Below are positions 34,104 through 42,676 of a stretch of 64,000 nt of DNA, one piece after another. This DNA comes from Flavipsychrobacter sp. (GTDB lineage: Bacteria > Bacteroidota > Bacteroidia > Chitinophagales > Chitinophagaceae), in assembly GCA_021155965.1 (NCBI GenBank), contig JAJNBJ010000001.1, positions 248,001 to 312,000 on the forward strand, given 5' to 3'. The notes below the pieces were generated by a model. The model searched no databases and was not told the DNA's origin. It worked only from the letters and a program-made list of their open reading frames with translations. Made by a program: the position numbers and the translations under genes. Position 1 is the stretch's first letter, and each line of letters begins with the position of its first letter.

Positions 34104-34931
34104 CTACTTGCCCTTCTCATTCGTCAATGCCTCGTCCCAGGTTACTTCCAGTTTTTTTGAAGGCAACTTATCGGGGGTGATCTCTGTGAATGCGTCATTC
34201 CATTTTATCAGCATGTCCACCTTCTGCATGTCCATTTTGCTGCCACCCTCCATGCGTGACCATGTTAAAGTAAAATAGTCGTCCTTGCCCCTTTCCAGCA
34301 TTATTTCGCTGGCCTTGCTTTTTTCGTTGGCATATTCCCTCTCATCAGGCATTTTTACCGCCACTTTAGACGGGAAGATGAACCCGATCTTGCTGCCGTT
34401 ATAAGTACACTCAAACCTGGCATTGGTTACAGCGCTCTCTTTTTTCACTTTCTCCAGCTTGCAGGTAAAAGGGCCGGTTTTAAAATCATTGCGCGATGCG
34501 GGTAGCATAAAATCCGGAGTGGCAATCCCCTTGGCATCTGCCGGCACTTTGTACAGTCCGTCCAGTATGTACTCATAGCTTTTCACACTGTTGTAGCCGG
34601 CACCTTTTATATTCACCACTCTCGATCCGTGTTCGTTAGGCGATATAAGTAACGCCTTTTCCGACACTTCAATTTCTTTCCCGTTGATCACGAATTTACT
34701 TTCCGATATCTTGAACAGGATATAATCGGCAGTGTTGTTGGCTATCTTCAGTTTGAATTTCGATTCACCCTCATTCGCCACCGCATTGTCAATGGTTATC
34801 GTCAGGTCCTGGTGTCCGGCCTTTACGTCCTTGTAGAACATTTTAGTGTATGTAACTTCTTTTTGCGCCATCAATGCGTTGGTGCTTAATAAAGAAGCAA
34901 GCACTATTGCTCCTGTTTTAATAATATTCAT
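34104..34931 (-). CDS. Secreted protein, unknown function
   Basis: A 275-residue product with a signal peptide (MNIIKTGAIVLASLLSTNALMAQ). The body is rich in beta strands, with charged repeats such as LTITIDNAVANEGESKFKLKIAN; nothing I recognise as a catalytic motif. A -7-like TACCTTAG (34977-34984, minus strand) lies about 45 bases upstream. Faces the divergent cyclase gene over a 406-base intergenic region. Confidence 0.7.
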   Translation of the reverse strand: MNIIKTGAIVLASLLSTNALMAQKEVTYTKMFYKDVKAGHQDLTITIDNAVANEGESKFKLKIANNTADYILFKISESKFVINGKEIEVSEKALLISPNEHGSRVVNIKGAGYNSVKSYEYILDGLYKVPADAKGIATPDFMLPASRNDFKTGPFTCKLEKVKKESAVTNARFECTYNGSKIGFIFPSKVAVKMPDEREYANEKSKASEIMLERGKDDYFTLTWSRMEGGSKMDMQKVDMLIKWNDAFTEITPDKLPSKKLEVTWDEALTNEKGK

Positions 34932-35027
34932 AATGTGCTGTTTTGCAGTGGAAAAATGTGTGTTGTTATTACACCACTAAGGTATTAAAAAATAAACAAC
35001 TGCACATTTTCGCCTGTTTTTTTGGGA

Positions 35028-35052
35028 CAACACTTATATGTATAAGTTGTTG
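35028..35052. promoter_or_regulatory. Inverted repeat, possible operator
   Basis: Left arm CAACA-CTTATA, right arm TATAAGTTGTTG; the perfect core is CTTATA-TG-TATAAG (35033-35046) and the outer arms pair with a one-base bulge. No T-tract on either side. Confidence 0.45.
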
Positions 35053-35285
35053 ATTCAGTGGCTGAATTTGCATATTTTTTTGCACACTATTTGCGCATTT
35101 TTTGCACACATACTCATTGATAATCAATAACCGCAATTCTTACACTTTCAAAGAACTTTTGCCGTTCGGGGCATGTATAAGACAGGCTGAAACAGGTAGA
35201 GGTTGGAGAAAGCGAGTTGTAATTTTGTTAAAGAGATCGGGGCGCATGATTGAAATGTATGACATGCGAACCATAATTTTTCATG

Positions 35286-35293
35286 TATTTTTG
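35286..35293 (+). promoter_or_regulatory. -7 element before the TPR-cyclase gene
   Basis: TATTTTTG fits TAnnTTTG and lies 44 bases before the ATG. Confidence 0.45.
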
Positions 35294-35337
35294 AAAAAAA
35301 AGAAGGCTTTGCTTAAAGTTTTCGTCTGATAAATGCC

Positions 35338-37155
35338 ATGAACATCAAGCAAAGACTTATCGCCGCAGGTTGTGCTGCATTGCTCTCTGTATTTATTATT
35401 CCATGTGCGCAGGCACAGCCGGGAGGCAGCAAACGCATAGACTCCCTGAAAAATGAACTATCCAGGGCCAAAGAGGATACCAACAAGGTGGCCATACTGG
35501 GTGCGCTGGCTATGTACTATGCCAATGGCGACCCTAAAGAGGGATTGAAGTACTGCGAACAGGCTGTTGCACTTTCGGAAAAACTGCAGTGGAAGCAGGG
35601 CATGGCAACGGCATACAATAGCCTTGGGGCTAACTACAAAAGCCTTTCAGATTACCCGAAGGCAATGGATAATTACCTGAGATCGCTGAAGATAAATGAA
35701 GAGCTGAACAATCGGGTGAATATTGCGCGCAACACAGCAAACATTGGCAATGTGTACCGCGAAATGAAGAATTACCCTAAAGCGCTGGAGTATTTCGACA
35801 GGTCGCTGAAGGAGAATGAGGCGCTGGGCCGGAAGTTTGGCATTACCAACAACTACAGCGATATGGCCATTATCTATTCTGAAATGAACGATAATGCGCG
35901 TGCATTGGAATATTTTGGGAAGGCGCTGAAAATATCGGAAGAGATAGATGATAAAGAAGGGGAAGCTATTATTTACGGCAACATAGGGAATGTATATACT
36001 GATATGCACCAGTATGACAAAGCCATTGAGCATTTTGTAAAATCGGAAAAGCTAAATGAAGAACTTGGAAGAATGGTGGGGCTTGCCATCAACTATACCA
36101 ACCTTGGGAAAAACTATTTCCTGATGGCAGTGGATACCAATAACCGGGTAAGCGGCAAAGATGCCCTGCTTGATAAAGCCATTGTTTATTTTAGTAAGAC
36201 CACACCTATATTGGCAGATATGGGCGCTATAGATATGCTTGCTGAAAACTATGGCGGTTTGGCAAATGCTTATCTCGCAAAAAAAGACTATAAAGGCGCC
36301 TATGAGGCATACAAAGAATACAGGACACTGAGAGATTCTGTTTTCTCTAACGACAATAAAGTGAAGATAGCTAACCTCACTGCAGAAAGGGCCGAAACAG
36401 AAAAAAAACAGCAGGAGGAATTGACCAAGCTGACCCAGAATAAAAGGCGGAACGAGGGCATATTGTTTGGGGTGGTGACGGTGTTTTTACTGGTCTTCGC
36501 GGTTTTTATGGTGAGGGAGCGGCGGCGGTCGGACAAGCTGCTGCTGAACATATTGCCTGAAAAAGTAGCGGCAGAGCTGAAAGCGAAAGGCACTGCAGCT
36601 GCCAGCAATTTTGATAATGTAAGTGTTTTGTTCACAGACTTTGTGAACTTTACCACGGTGGCGGAAACAATGGACCCCAACGCCCTGGTGCACGAGCTGC
36701 ATACCTGTTTCATGGCGTTTGACGGGATCATTTCGAAGTATGGCATTGAGAAGATAAAGACTGTGGGCGATGCGTATATAGCGGTAGCAGGGCTGCCTGT
36801 GGCAAATGCAGAACATGCCGTTAATACCATTAATGCCGCAATGGAAATAAGGGCGTTTACCGCAGACCGGAGAGAGAAAATGGGCAATAAGACCTTTGAC
36901 ATACGCATAGGCATCAACAGCGGCAGCGTGGTGGCGGGCATAGTAGGCGTAAAGAAATTTGCGTATGACATATGGGGCGATACCGTGAACACCGCAGCCC
37001 GTATGGAACAGAACAGCGAAGCCGGGGAAATAAATATCTCGCAAAGCACCTACGAGCTGGTGAAAGATAAATTCAACTGCACCTACCGCGGAGAGCTTGA
37101 AGCAAAAAATAAAGGTGCGCTGGCTATGTATTTTGTAGTGGGGAAGAAAGGGTAG
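35338..37155 (+). CDS. TPR-sensor class III adenylate cyclase
   Basis: A 605-residue membrane protein with a signal peptide (ending AQAQ), five or six TPRs (about 50-320), a coiled linker (KVKIANLTAERAETEKKQQEELTKL), one membrane helix (about 375-393) and a C-terminal cyclase domain (about 415-600). Both metal aspartates are visible (LFTDFVNFT and KTVGDAYIAV). The adenine-specifying lysine is in EKIKTVGD and its partner aspartate in FAYDIWGDTVN, so the product should be cAMP. The TPR part would face the periplasm. Convergent with the mini-kinase gene 16 bases away. Confidence 0.9.
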   Translation: MNIKQRLIAAGCAALLSVFIIPCAQAQPGGSKRIDSLKNELSRAKEDTNKVAILGALAMYYANGDPKEGLKYCEQAVALSEKLQWKQGMATAYNSLGANYKSLSDYPKAMDNYLRSLKINEELNNRVNIARNTANIGNVYREMKNYPKALEYFDRSLKENEALGRKFGITNNYSDMAIIYSEMNDNARALEYFGKALKISEEIDDKEGEAIIYGNIGNVYTDMHQYDKAIEHFVKSEKLNEELGRMVGLAINYTNLGKNYFLMAVDTNNRVSGKDALLDKAIVYFSKTTPILADMGAIDMLAENYGGLANAYLAKKDYKGAYEAYKEYRTLRDSVFSNDNKVKIANLTAERAETEKKQQEELTKLTQNKRRNEGILFGVVTVFLLVFAVFMVRERRRSDKLLLNILPEKVAAELKAKGTAAASNFDNVSVLFTDFVNFTTVAETMDPNALVHELHTCFMAFDGIISKYGIEKIKTVGDAYIAVAGLPVANAEHAVNTINAAMEIRAFTADRREKMGNKTFDIRIGINSGSVVAGIVGVKKFAYDIWGDTVNTAARMEQNSEAGEINISQSTYELVKDKFNCTYRGELEAKNKGALAMYFVVGKKG

Positions 37156-37171
37156 AAGGGTGCGCCGGTAA

Positions 37172-37690
37172 TCAACGGTTCAGGAAGTATTCACGGAACT
37201 CTGCCATTTCTTTCAGTTCTGTTTCTATGTATTTATTAAAGAGATTGTCGCCTACCTGTGTGTGCAATGCAGATATACCAACATCTATAAGGCGTAGACC
37301 TTCGGTAGTGAGCAGGATATTATCGAATGCAAGGCCTGCAAGATTTGAAGGGCGTTTAATATCGCGATGAACAAAGCCTGCATTGTGCAGTTCCCGGAGT
37401 TCATGTTCAAACATTTCCCACCACAGTTCCCGTTTTTCTACTTCGTAAGCACGGTAGTCTATCGGGTAAATACGCTCCATCACAAGCATCTCAGCCTGCA
37501 GCGATTCATTAAAGTCCATACGGATGAAACGGGCAACCAGTCCATTTACTGTGTTGGCAAATTTCATTTTTTCTGCTTCCGAGCCTATATCTGAACGGGT
37601 GTCATCAATGAACAACTTTGCCACTTCAGTTTCTGAAAGTGCTATTACCCTGTTGTTGGCACCTGATGAAAGGAGGCGGGGATATTTCAT
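37172..37690 (-). CDS. Minimal protein-kinase-like protein
   Basis: A 172-residue protein with kinase landmarks in order. The ATP-lysine candidate is in EVAKLF (residue about 25), an alpha-C glutamate in SEAEKMKF, a hinge-like LVMERIYPID, the catalytic loop HRDIKRPSN (about 113-121) and a metal aspartate in RLIDVGIS, where DFG is DVG. Residues after the DVG motif are few, so most of the C-lobe is missing. It could phosphorylate a small molecule or lipid (Kdo/RIO-type folds are compact) or be a pseudokinase. Promoter not clear. No operon partner. Confidence 0.68.
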   Translation of the reverse strand: MKYPRLLSSGANNRVIALSETEVAKLFIDDTRSDIGSEAEKMKFANTVNGLVARFIRMDFNESLQAEMLVMERIYPIDYRAYEVEKRELWWEMFEHELRELHNAGFVHRDIKRPSNLAGLAFDNILLTTEGLRLIDVGISALHTQVGDNLFNKYIETELKEMAEFREYFLNR

Positions 37691-37805
37691 GCATGCTAAG
37701 ATAGTTAAATTATCTTTTTCACCTTTTCCTATGTAATGCGATGCGCTCCGTTTCGCCGAGTATTATGAAAAATGGAGACACCGGCGCAGGGAAAGTTGCG
37801 TGACA

Positions 37806-38924
37806 TTATTTGCTTAGTATTTTCATGAGGGCTTCTTCCTGTATGTATATATCTTTATATCCGGCGCCGGTTATTACCAGCACTATCGTTTTATTAGCTA
37901 TTTTATCCTGTATTTTGTCTAAAGCTGCAACGGGCATTGCCCCGCTCAGTTCACAGTCTATACTCTCATACTCTGCCAGGTCTTTCGATGCCAGCACCAC
38001 GCTTTCATCACTCACTTTTGTCCATATCCCTTCTGTTCGGTCGATGTATTTTTTCACTTTCACGTAGTCGAAGGGGTCGGCTACTGCTGTGGCAGAACAA
38101 AGCGTATTGGTTTGTGAGGCTGTCATTTTCACCCCTAATTCCAGCGAATCTATTATGGGGCAGCAACGATCGCTTTGTACCACACACAACTGAGGTATTT
38201 TATCTACAATGCGTGCATCTACCAATTCGTCAAACCCTTTCATGATGGCACCTGCATTGGTGCCAACGCCGCAGGGAACCACTATCATATCGGGAACTTT
38301 ATGCCCTAACTGGCTAACTATTTCTCCTGCAACTAATTTTGCCCCTTCGGCCCTCAGATAATAATCTCCTGCAAGGAATGCCCCCGTTCGGCGCACATAT
38401 TCAGATACTTCCCGTTCGCACTGCGAGAAGGTTCCGTCAACATATTTGATCCTGGCCCCGAATTTTTTTGCCGCAGCCAGTTTTGACTGCGGTGTGGCCT
38501 GGGGCACAAACAATGTAAGCGGGAAGCGTTTTTTTGCACAGATGGATGCAAGGCTCACGCCCATATTGCCTGTGCTGGCGCAGGCTATCTCGGAATAGCC
38601 AAGCTCTATGGCAGTTAAAACTTCCGTTTTAGACCCCCTGTGCTTAAAAGAACCCGTGGGCAGTTCCTGCTCACACTTGGCATATATCTGTGCATTGTAT
38701 TTTTCTGAACACCTGGGTAATGGAATAAGTGCAGATTCAGTTAACGGGCTCAGGTTTTGCATGAAGCCGGGCAATTGAAAGGTGCCGGCATGGCCGGTAT
38801 ATTGCAATTCAAGGGGAAAGCCGTGCCCGCAATGGGTGCAAAAAGATTGTGATTGCTTTACTGTATGTTCTTTGCTGCATTTAATACACTGTACCCGGTA
38901 ATTGTCCGTAAATATTATTTTCAT
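37806..38924 (-). CDS. PLP enzyme of the threonine-synthase type
   Basis: A 372-residue fold-type II PLP enzyme. The N-terminus has a zinc-ribbon (CIKC and CTHC pairs, about 14-33), the PLP lysine is in PTGSFKHRGSK, the phosphate-binding loop is STGNMGVSL and a glycine-rich GVGTNAG follows. Threonine synthase is the nearest named family, but diaminopropionate-type and cysteate-type enzymes look similar, so I give no symbol. Homologues with the ribbon often occur near amino-acid metabolism genes; here neighbours give no clue. Confidence 0.82.
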   Translation of the reverse strand: MKIIFTDNYRVQCIKCSKEHTVKQSQSFCTHCGHGFPLELQYTGHAGTFQLPGFMQNLSPLTESALIPLPRCSEKYNAQIYAKCEQELPTGSFKHRGSKTEVLTAIELGYSEIACASTGNMGVSLASICAKKRFPLTLFVPQATPQSKLAAAKKFGARIKYVDGTFSQCEREVSEYVRRTGAFLAGDYYLRAEGAKLVAGEIVSQLGHKVPDMIVVPCGVGTNAGAIMKGFDELVDARIVDKIPQLCVVQSDRCCPIIDSLELGVKMTASQTNTLCSATAVADPFDYVKVKKYIDRTEGIWTKVSDESVVLASKDLAEYESIDCELSGAMPVAALDKIQDKIANKTIVLVITGAGYKDIYIQEEALMKILSK

Positions 38925-38934
38925 GGAATTAAGT

Positions 38935-39183
38935 TTACAAAGCCTGTTTCAATAAGGCCACACTCCCTGTAAATAAAAAGAGTGCCGCGAAAACCCAGGT
39001 GATTGCAAGCTGAAGGATGCGCTGAACATTTAGTATTTCTTTGGGAATATGGAAGCCATTGGTGAAGAACACCAGCGGCGGAAGCGAGGGTATAATTTTC
39101 GGAAGTGCCTGTTTTCGGTTAATAATTTTTAGGGGGTGTAGTTGAAATGCGCTATGGGTGGGTGTTATGTGTTTTGTGTTCAT
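38935..39183 (-). CDS. Doubtful small frame with a C-terminal membrane helix
   Basis: An 82-codon frame, 10 bases before the PLP gene on the same strand. Its C-terminus (about 56-80) is a good hydrophobic helix. However, about 12 residues (LPPLVFFTNG) are the translation of an intergenic repeat found at two other sites (39623, 41141), so the frame may be a chance product. Confidence 0.25.
   Translation of the reverse strand: MNTKHITPTHSAFQLHPLKIINRKQALPKIIPSLPPLVFFTNGFHIPKEILNVQRILQLAITWVFAALFLFTGSVALLKQAL
39056..39083. repeat. GGTGAAGAACACC repeat, copy 1
   Basis: CCATTGGTGAAGAACACCAG followed by CGGCGGAA. The core TTGGTG-AAGAA-CACCA(A/G) can form a hairpin. See copies at 39623 and 41141. 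Confidence 0.7.
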
Positions 39184-39391
39184 GTCTAAAAGGGTATAAA
39201 AGCGACTAAGAAACGGGAGAAAATGACTAAAAAACGCCCTTTTGGGTATATTTTAAGTTGTAAGTCATGTTGTGCTAGGGCAGATAAATAAGTCATAAGT
39301 GTAAGTTGCCAGTCATTCAAAGAACTTGCCCCAATTTTTTTTGGAGTTGAGTAAAGTTCATTAATGCTGTTGCTCCTGCCAAATTTAAAAA

Positions 39392-39445
39392 CCATGACGG
39401 TACAGTTTTAGTACCGTGACGGTACAGTTTTCTGTACCGTCATGG
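39392..39445. repeat. Nested hairpin array built from GACGGTACAG
   Basis: CCATGACGGTACAG (39392-39405) has its perfect complement CTGTACCGTCATGG at 39432-39445. A second direct copy, GACGGTACAG (39418-39427), pairs with the same right arm over a TTTT loop, and GTACCGT (39411-39417) can pair with the left arm. So two exclusive foldings exist. Confidence 0.75.
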
Positions 39446-39622
39446 AAAATATTTTTTATTACGTATTGCAGTGCGGGCGTGGATTTGCAGGTTTTGAACA
39501 TGCAAAAAACAGAAGGTGTTTTTTGAAGGGTGAAATACATGTCTATGTATCTAATTTTTAAGGGTGTTACAAATGTTTGCAGCAGGTTTCGAAAAGGAGG
39601 CTTGCAAAGTGTTGGGGGATTG

Positions 39623-39650
39623 CCGGAGAAGAACACCAACAGCAGCGAAA
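39623..39650. repeat. GGTGAAGAACACC repeat, copy 2
   Basis: CCGGAGAAGAACACCAACAG followed by CAGCGAAA. It diverges at the left stem, so the hairpin is weaker. Confidence 0.6.
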
Positions 39651-39826
39651 AAATGCTAATAGACTATGCAGGGCGTGAGCAGCACGAATTAAAGCCGTTT
39701 ATTGGCCAATTAGGGTTAACTTGCATTACCCGCCATTGTTATTGGCCATATGGCACCTTCCGTGTTTTTATCCAAATCATTTCCCGGATCTCCATACAGT
39801 AAAGCGTAATAATTTTTTAAGGATCC

Positions 39827-41017
39827 ATGCAGAACGAACAAAACAATTCAAAAATGTTGCGTAGCAGCTACATACCCACGGCTGAATTTTATAGCCAGAT
39901 AATAGACAGCTTACAGGATTATTCAATTTTTACGCTGAATAATGATCTTTTAATTAACAGCTGGAGTTCAGGATCTGTAAAGATATTTGGTTATGAAACC
40001 GATGAAATTATCGGTCGCCCCTTTGATATGATATTTACTGAAGAAGATATAAAAAATGGTATCCCCGGCCGGGAGATAGCCGCAGCTTTAAAAGAAGGAC
40101 GGGCTACAGATAACAGGTGGCATGTTTGTAAAGACAAGAGTACATTTTATGCATATGGCCTTGTTTTCCCGTTCACAGGTATAGACGGGGAACTGCTTGG
40201 ATATGTAAAAATACTGCGTGACCTTACGGAGAGAAAGAGATCGGAAGATGCGATAAGAAAATATGTAAAGGACCTGGAAGAACTTAACGCGCATAAGGAA
40301 AGTGTGCTGGCTATACTCTCGCATGACCTGCGAAGCCCACTGACGGGTATTGTGAGCATAGTCAACTACCTGCAATCGCACTATGATACGCTGGAGCCTG
40401 CAGAGATAAAAGAAATGATAGGCCTTTTATGCAAAGCATCGGCCGATGAATTGAATATGCTGGACTACCTGGTAGAGTGGGCAAGGATAAAATATGCATC
40501 GGAAGCATTCACCCCTGTAAAGATCGAGCTTGTAAGCTACATCAGGAGGGTTTTTGATACGTTGAATGAAACCGCCGCCATAAATACGATCAACCTTCAT
40601 CACGAAGTGGAAGAGAACACCAGCGTATTTGCCGATGGGAAAATGCTGCTCTCTATTATTCAAAACATAGTTTCCAATGCTATAAAGCATACGCAACCGG
40701 GAGGGAATATCACTATCTCGGCAAAAAGTAAAGATGATAAGATAATAGTACAGGTAAAGGACACCGGCAGCGGCATGTCGGAAGAGATACAGAAAACGCT
40801 CTTCACGCCACAAATACACGCACTTTCGAACGCCAGGAAAGAAGGCAAGGGCGCAGGGATAGGATTATTGCTGGTAAAAGGATTTTTAGAAAAAAATGGT
40901 GGCGAGATATGGGTAGAAAGCGTGGAAGGCATGGGCTCCACCTTTTATTTTACCTTGCCGGCCAACAAGCCATTAGAGCAGGCAGACAGCACGGGTGAAA
41001 CAGATCAAAATGCTTAA
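39827..41017 (+). CDS. PAS-domain sensor histidine kinase
   Basis: A 396-residue cytosolic sensor. A PAS domain covers about 18-135 (IIDSLQDYSIFTLNNDLLINSWSSG ... DLTERK). The HisKA domain follows with the phospho-acceptor in ILSHDLRSPLTG (about 165), and the HATPase_c domain has the N-box IIQNIVSNAIKHT, G1 DTGSGM and G2 KGAGIGL. No membrane segment is present. No receiver domain or response-regulator gene is next to it, so the partner is encoded elsewhere. A purine-rich AAGGA lies just before the ATG (AAGGATCCATG), one of the few Shine-Dalgarno-like sites here. Confidence 0.93.
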   Translation: MQNEQNNSKMLRSSYIPTAEFYSQIIDSLQDYSIFTLNNDLLINSWSSGSVKIFGYETDEIIGRPFDMIFTEEDIKNGIPGREIAAALKEGRATDNRWHVCKDKSTFYAYGLVFPFTGIDGELLGYVKILRDLTERKRSEDAIRKYVKDLEELNAHKESVLAILSHDLRSPLTGIVSIVNYLQSHYDTLEPAEIKEMIGLLCKASADELNMLDYLVEWARIKYASEAFTPVKIELVSYIRRVFDTLNETAAINTINLHHEVEENTSVFADGKMLLSIIQNIVSNAIKHTQPGGNITISAKSKDDKIIVQVKDTGSGMSEEIQKTLFTPQIHALSNARKEGKGAGIGLLLVKGFLEKNGGEIWVESVEGMGSTFYFTLPANKPLEQADSTGETDQNA

Positions 41018-41140
41018 GTAAATCCACGCATTGCTCCGATTAAGCACTTAATTTTAAAAAATACCAGGCCGAGCGAGGATTGGATCACATACATAATAAA
41101 ACCGGGATAAGGCGAAGTAGTTGAATTTTCTGCGCGAGGC

Positions 41141-41170
41141 TATTGGTGAAGAACACCAACAGCGGCGGAA
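41141..41170. repeat. GGTGAAGAACACC repeat, copy 3
   Basis: TATTGGTGAAGAACACCAAC followed by AGCGGCGGAA; the perfect hairpin is TTGGTG-AAGAA-CACCAA (41143-41159). It lies between the histidine kinase and DUF4240 genes. Confidence 0.7.
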
Positions 41171-41262
41171 AAAAACTACGTCCATCTTTACTTTTTATTT
41201 TTTAGAATACTACGAACAGCATGGGTAACGGCTTTTCTGTTATCTTTAGATAAACATACTTT

Positions 41263-41844
41263 ATGGGTATCTTCGGTAATTTATTCGGAGGCAAAAAGGA
41301 TAAGAATTTTATACCTACTACCGATGTAATGAATGATGAGGCTTTTTGGTCGATAATTCATCGCTCGTATGAGGCAGCGAAAGGCGATTATGAAGAGCAG
41401 CAAGAGCAACTGGAAGCAGAGCTGCACAAATTAACACCACAGGATATAATTCTCTTCGACAATAAATTCAGGCAACTCTGTGGCATTGCATACAACTGGC
41501 AGTTATGGGGTGCTATCTATATAATAAATGGTGGATGCGGGGACGATTCATTTAATGATTTCAGGGACTGGATAGTTGCACAGGGAAAGGACTTTTATTT
41601 CCGCACGATCCCGGACCCTGCAACACTTGTGGATGTGAACAGGGAGAAGCTGGAAGTAGAGTGGGAGGGCATGGGATATATACCAACCGCAGTTTTTGAA
41701 GAGATAACAGGTGAAGACATGCCTGCCGGGTTTACTGAGAACACAGAGGTAACCGGAACAGAATGGGATGAAGAAAATGATGACCTACAGAAGATGTTCC
41801 CGAAGCTATGGGAGAAGTATTCAAATAATCCATTAGAGTTATAA
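41263..41844 (+). CDS. DUF4240-family protein
   Basis: A 193-residue cytosolic protein with the family pattern MNDEAFWSIIHRS, LTPQDIILFDNKFRQLCGIAYNWQLWGAIYIINGGCGDDSFNDFRDWIVAQGKDFY. The function of DUF4240 is not known to me; it occurs beside toxin-immunity loci in some bacteria. A -7-like TATCTTTA lies at 41241-41248. The next gene follows after 12 bases. Confidence 0.85.
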   Translation: MGIFGNLFGGKKDKNFIPTTDVMNDEAFWSIIHRSYEAAKGDYEEQQEQLEAELHKLTPQDIILFDNKFRQLCGIAYNWQLWGAIYIINGGCGDDSFNDFRDWIVAQGKDFYFRTIPDPATLVDVNREKLEVEWEGMGYIPTAVFEEITGEDMPAGFTENTEVTGTEWDEENDDLQKMFPKLWEKYSNNPLEL

Positions 41845-41856
41845 CCTATAATATTT

Positions 41857-42306
41857 ATGGAGCAATTAACCTTTGAAGTACTGAGCAATTACCACAAGCA
41901 AGAGGGCGTGGAGGAAATGGCGTACCTGTCGATAATTTTTACAGTGATATTCGGGCTGTTTGGTTATTTCGGCACGGCTAACAAAATTACAAAGGTGACG
42001 CGGTACCTTATTGTTGCAACCTTTGTGGTATTTTATGCTACGTTGGTATCTGCATTCTTAGATTCGATGAAAATACATGATGCCCTGCATACAGAAATAA
42101 GAGATTATATATCCATACACCCCGAAATTTTTGTAAACAGGTCGGACAGGGGGCTTCATCATGCCCTGACGAATCATCTGAAGGGCCAGCCAATAGTATT
42201 ATACACCGTTTTTGCCATTGGCCTTGGGTTAGCCATTGTTTTTGCTTTGCTTGCCATTGGCGATGACCCGGTATTGGGGAGGAGGAAGAAAGCTGATGTG
42301 GTTTAG
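41857..42306 (+). CDS. Membrane protein, unknown, in tandem with DUF4240
   Basis: A 149-residue protein with membrane helices at about 22-40, 46-68 and 115-137, and a soluble loop between the second and third. I recognise no family. It is probably in an operon with the DUF4240 gene. Its end overlaps the antitoxin-like gene on the other strand by four bases. Confidence 0.65.
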   Translation: MEQLTFEVLSNYHKQEGVEEMAYLSIIFTVIFGLFGYFGTANKITKVTRYLIVATFVVFYATLVSAFLDSMKIHDALHTEIRDYISIHPEIFVNRSDRGLHHALTNHLKGQPIVLYTVFAIGLGLAIVFALLAIGDDPVLGRRKKADVV

Positions 42307-42503
42307 ATAGCAGATAAGTGTTTGAATATTATTCTTCTGCTAACCGTTTTTCCTGTTTTTTCTTTTTTCATCATCATACCTAGCTGTATATCTTCTGCTT
42401 GTGATGAAGAAAGCTTATTTACGGTTTCTCCAAGCTGTTCGGCTAATGCGCTGAGCAGTTTAAGGTTTTTACTATTACTGCTTTTTATGACAATTGCACC
42501 CAT
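42303..42503 (-). CDS. Orphan antitoxin-like protein
   Basis: A 66-residue protein: MGAIVIKSSNSKNLKLLSALAEQLGETVNKLSSSQAEDIQLGMMMKKEKTGKTVSRRIIFKHL. The opening beta strand and the amphipathic helix with a polar tail resemble small antitoxins of the RelB or DUF6364-like type. No toxin gene is adjacent, so it may be an orphan or a decayed module. The gene is short and could be chance, but composition is protein-like. Confidence 0.5.
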   Translation of the reverse strand: MGAIVIKSSNSKNLKLLSALAEQLGETVNKLSSSQAEDIQLGMMMKKEKTGKTVSRRIIFKHLSAI

Positions 42504-42638
42504 ATTACACTTTTCTCAAAGTTACAAAAAAAGAAGGTTATCCCATTGGCAGTGAGATTTACACAGGACGAATATTTATTGTGTTTCATATGTATCTTTC
42601 TTCTTTTTCTTTTAACTTATTTCCACCTGCCTTTTTAA

Positions 42639-42646
42639 TACCTTTG
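42639..42646 (+). promoter_or_regulatory. -7 element of dxr
   Basis: TACCTTTG, full consensus, 30 bases before the dxr ATG; the leader is AT-rich. Confidence 0.6.
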
Positions 42647-42676
42647 GGAATTACAACTGATATATAATTATAATTA

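Larger units (their letters stand above)
34932..35337. other. Divergent intergenic region with an inverted repeat
   Basis: 406 bases between two divergent genes. It holds a -7-like element for each gene (34977-34984 minus, 35286-35293 plus) and an inverted repeat (35028-35052). The rest is AT-rich. I do not count the 75-codon frame at 35102-35329. Confidence 0.6.
39184..39826. other. 643-base region without a convincing gene
   Basis: It contains repeats only: a degenerate AAGTTGTAAGTCAT-type stretch (39255-39315), the CCATGACGGTACAG hairpin array (39392-39445) and GGTGAAGAACACC copy 2. Frames of 60-90 codons exist on both strands but overlap each other and the repeats, and look like chance. 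Confidence 0.65.

Noticed and set aside
35102-35329. 75-codon frame before the cyclase gene
   Set aside because: It crosses the likely promoter and has no protein-like features.
34932-35337. Riboswitch or structured leader in the longest leaders
   Set aside because: I found only a simple inverted repeat and no known riboswitch core; the same holds for lysC.
36300-37049. Antisense frame of 249 codons opposite the cyclase domain
   Set aside because: The plus-strand cyclase is certain and the antisense protein shows no domain.
39186-39639. Minus-strand frames of 69 and 84 codons
   Set aside because: The start codon of one lies in the hairpin array; the two overlap and look random.
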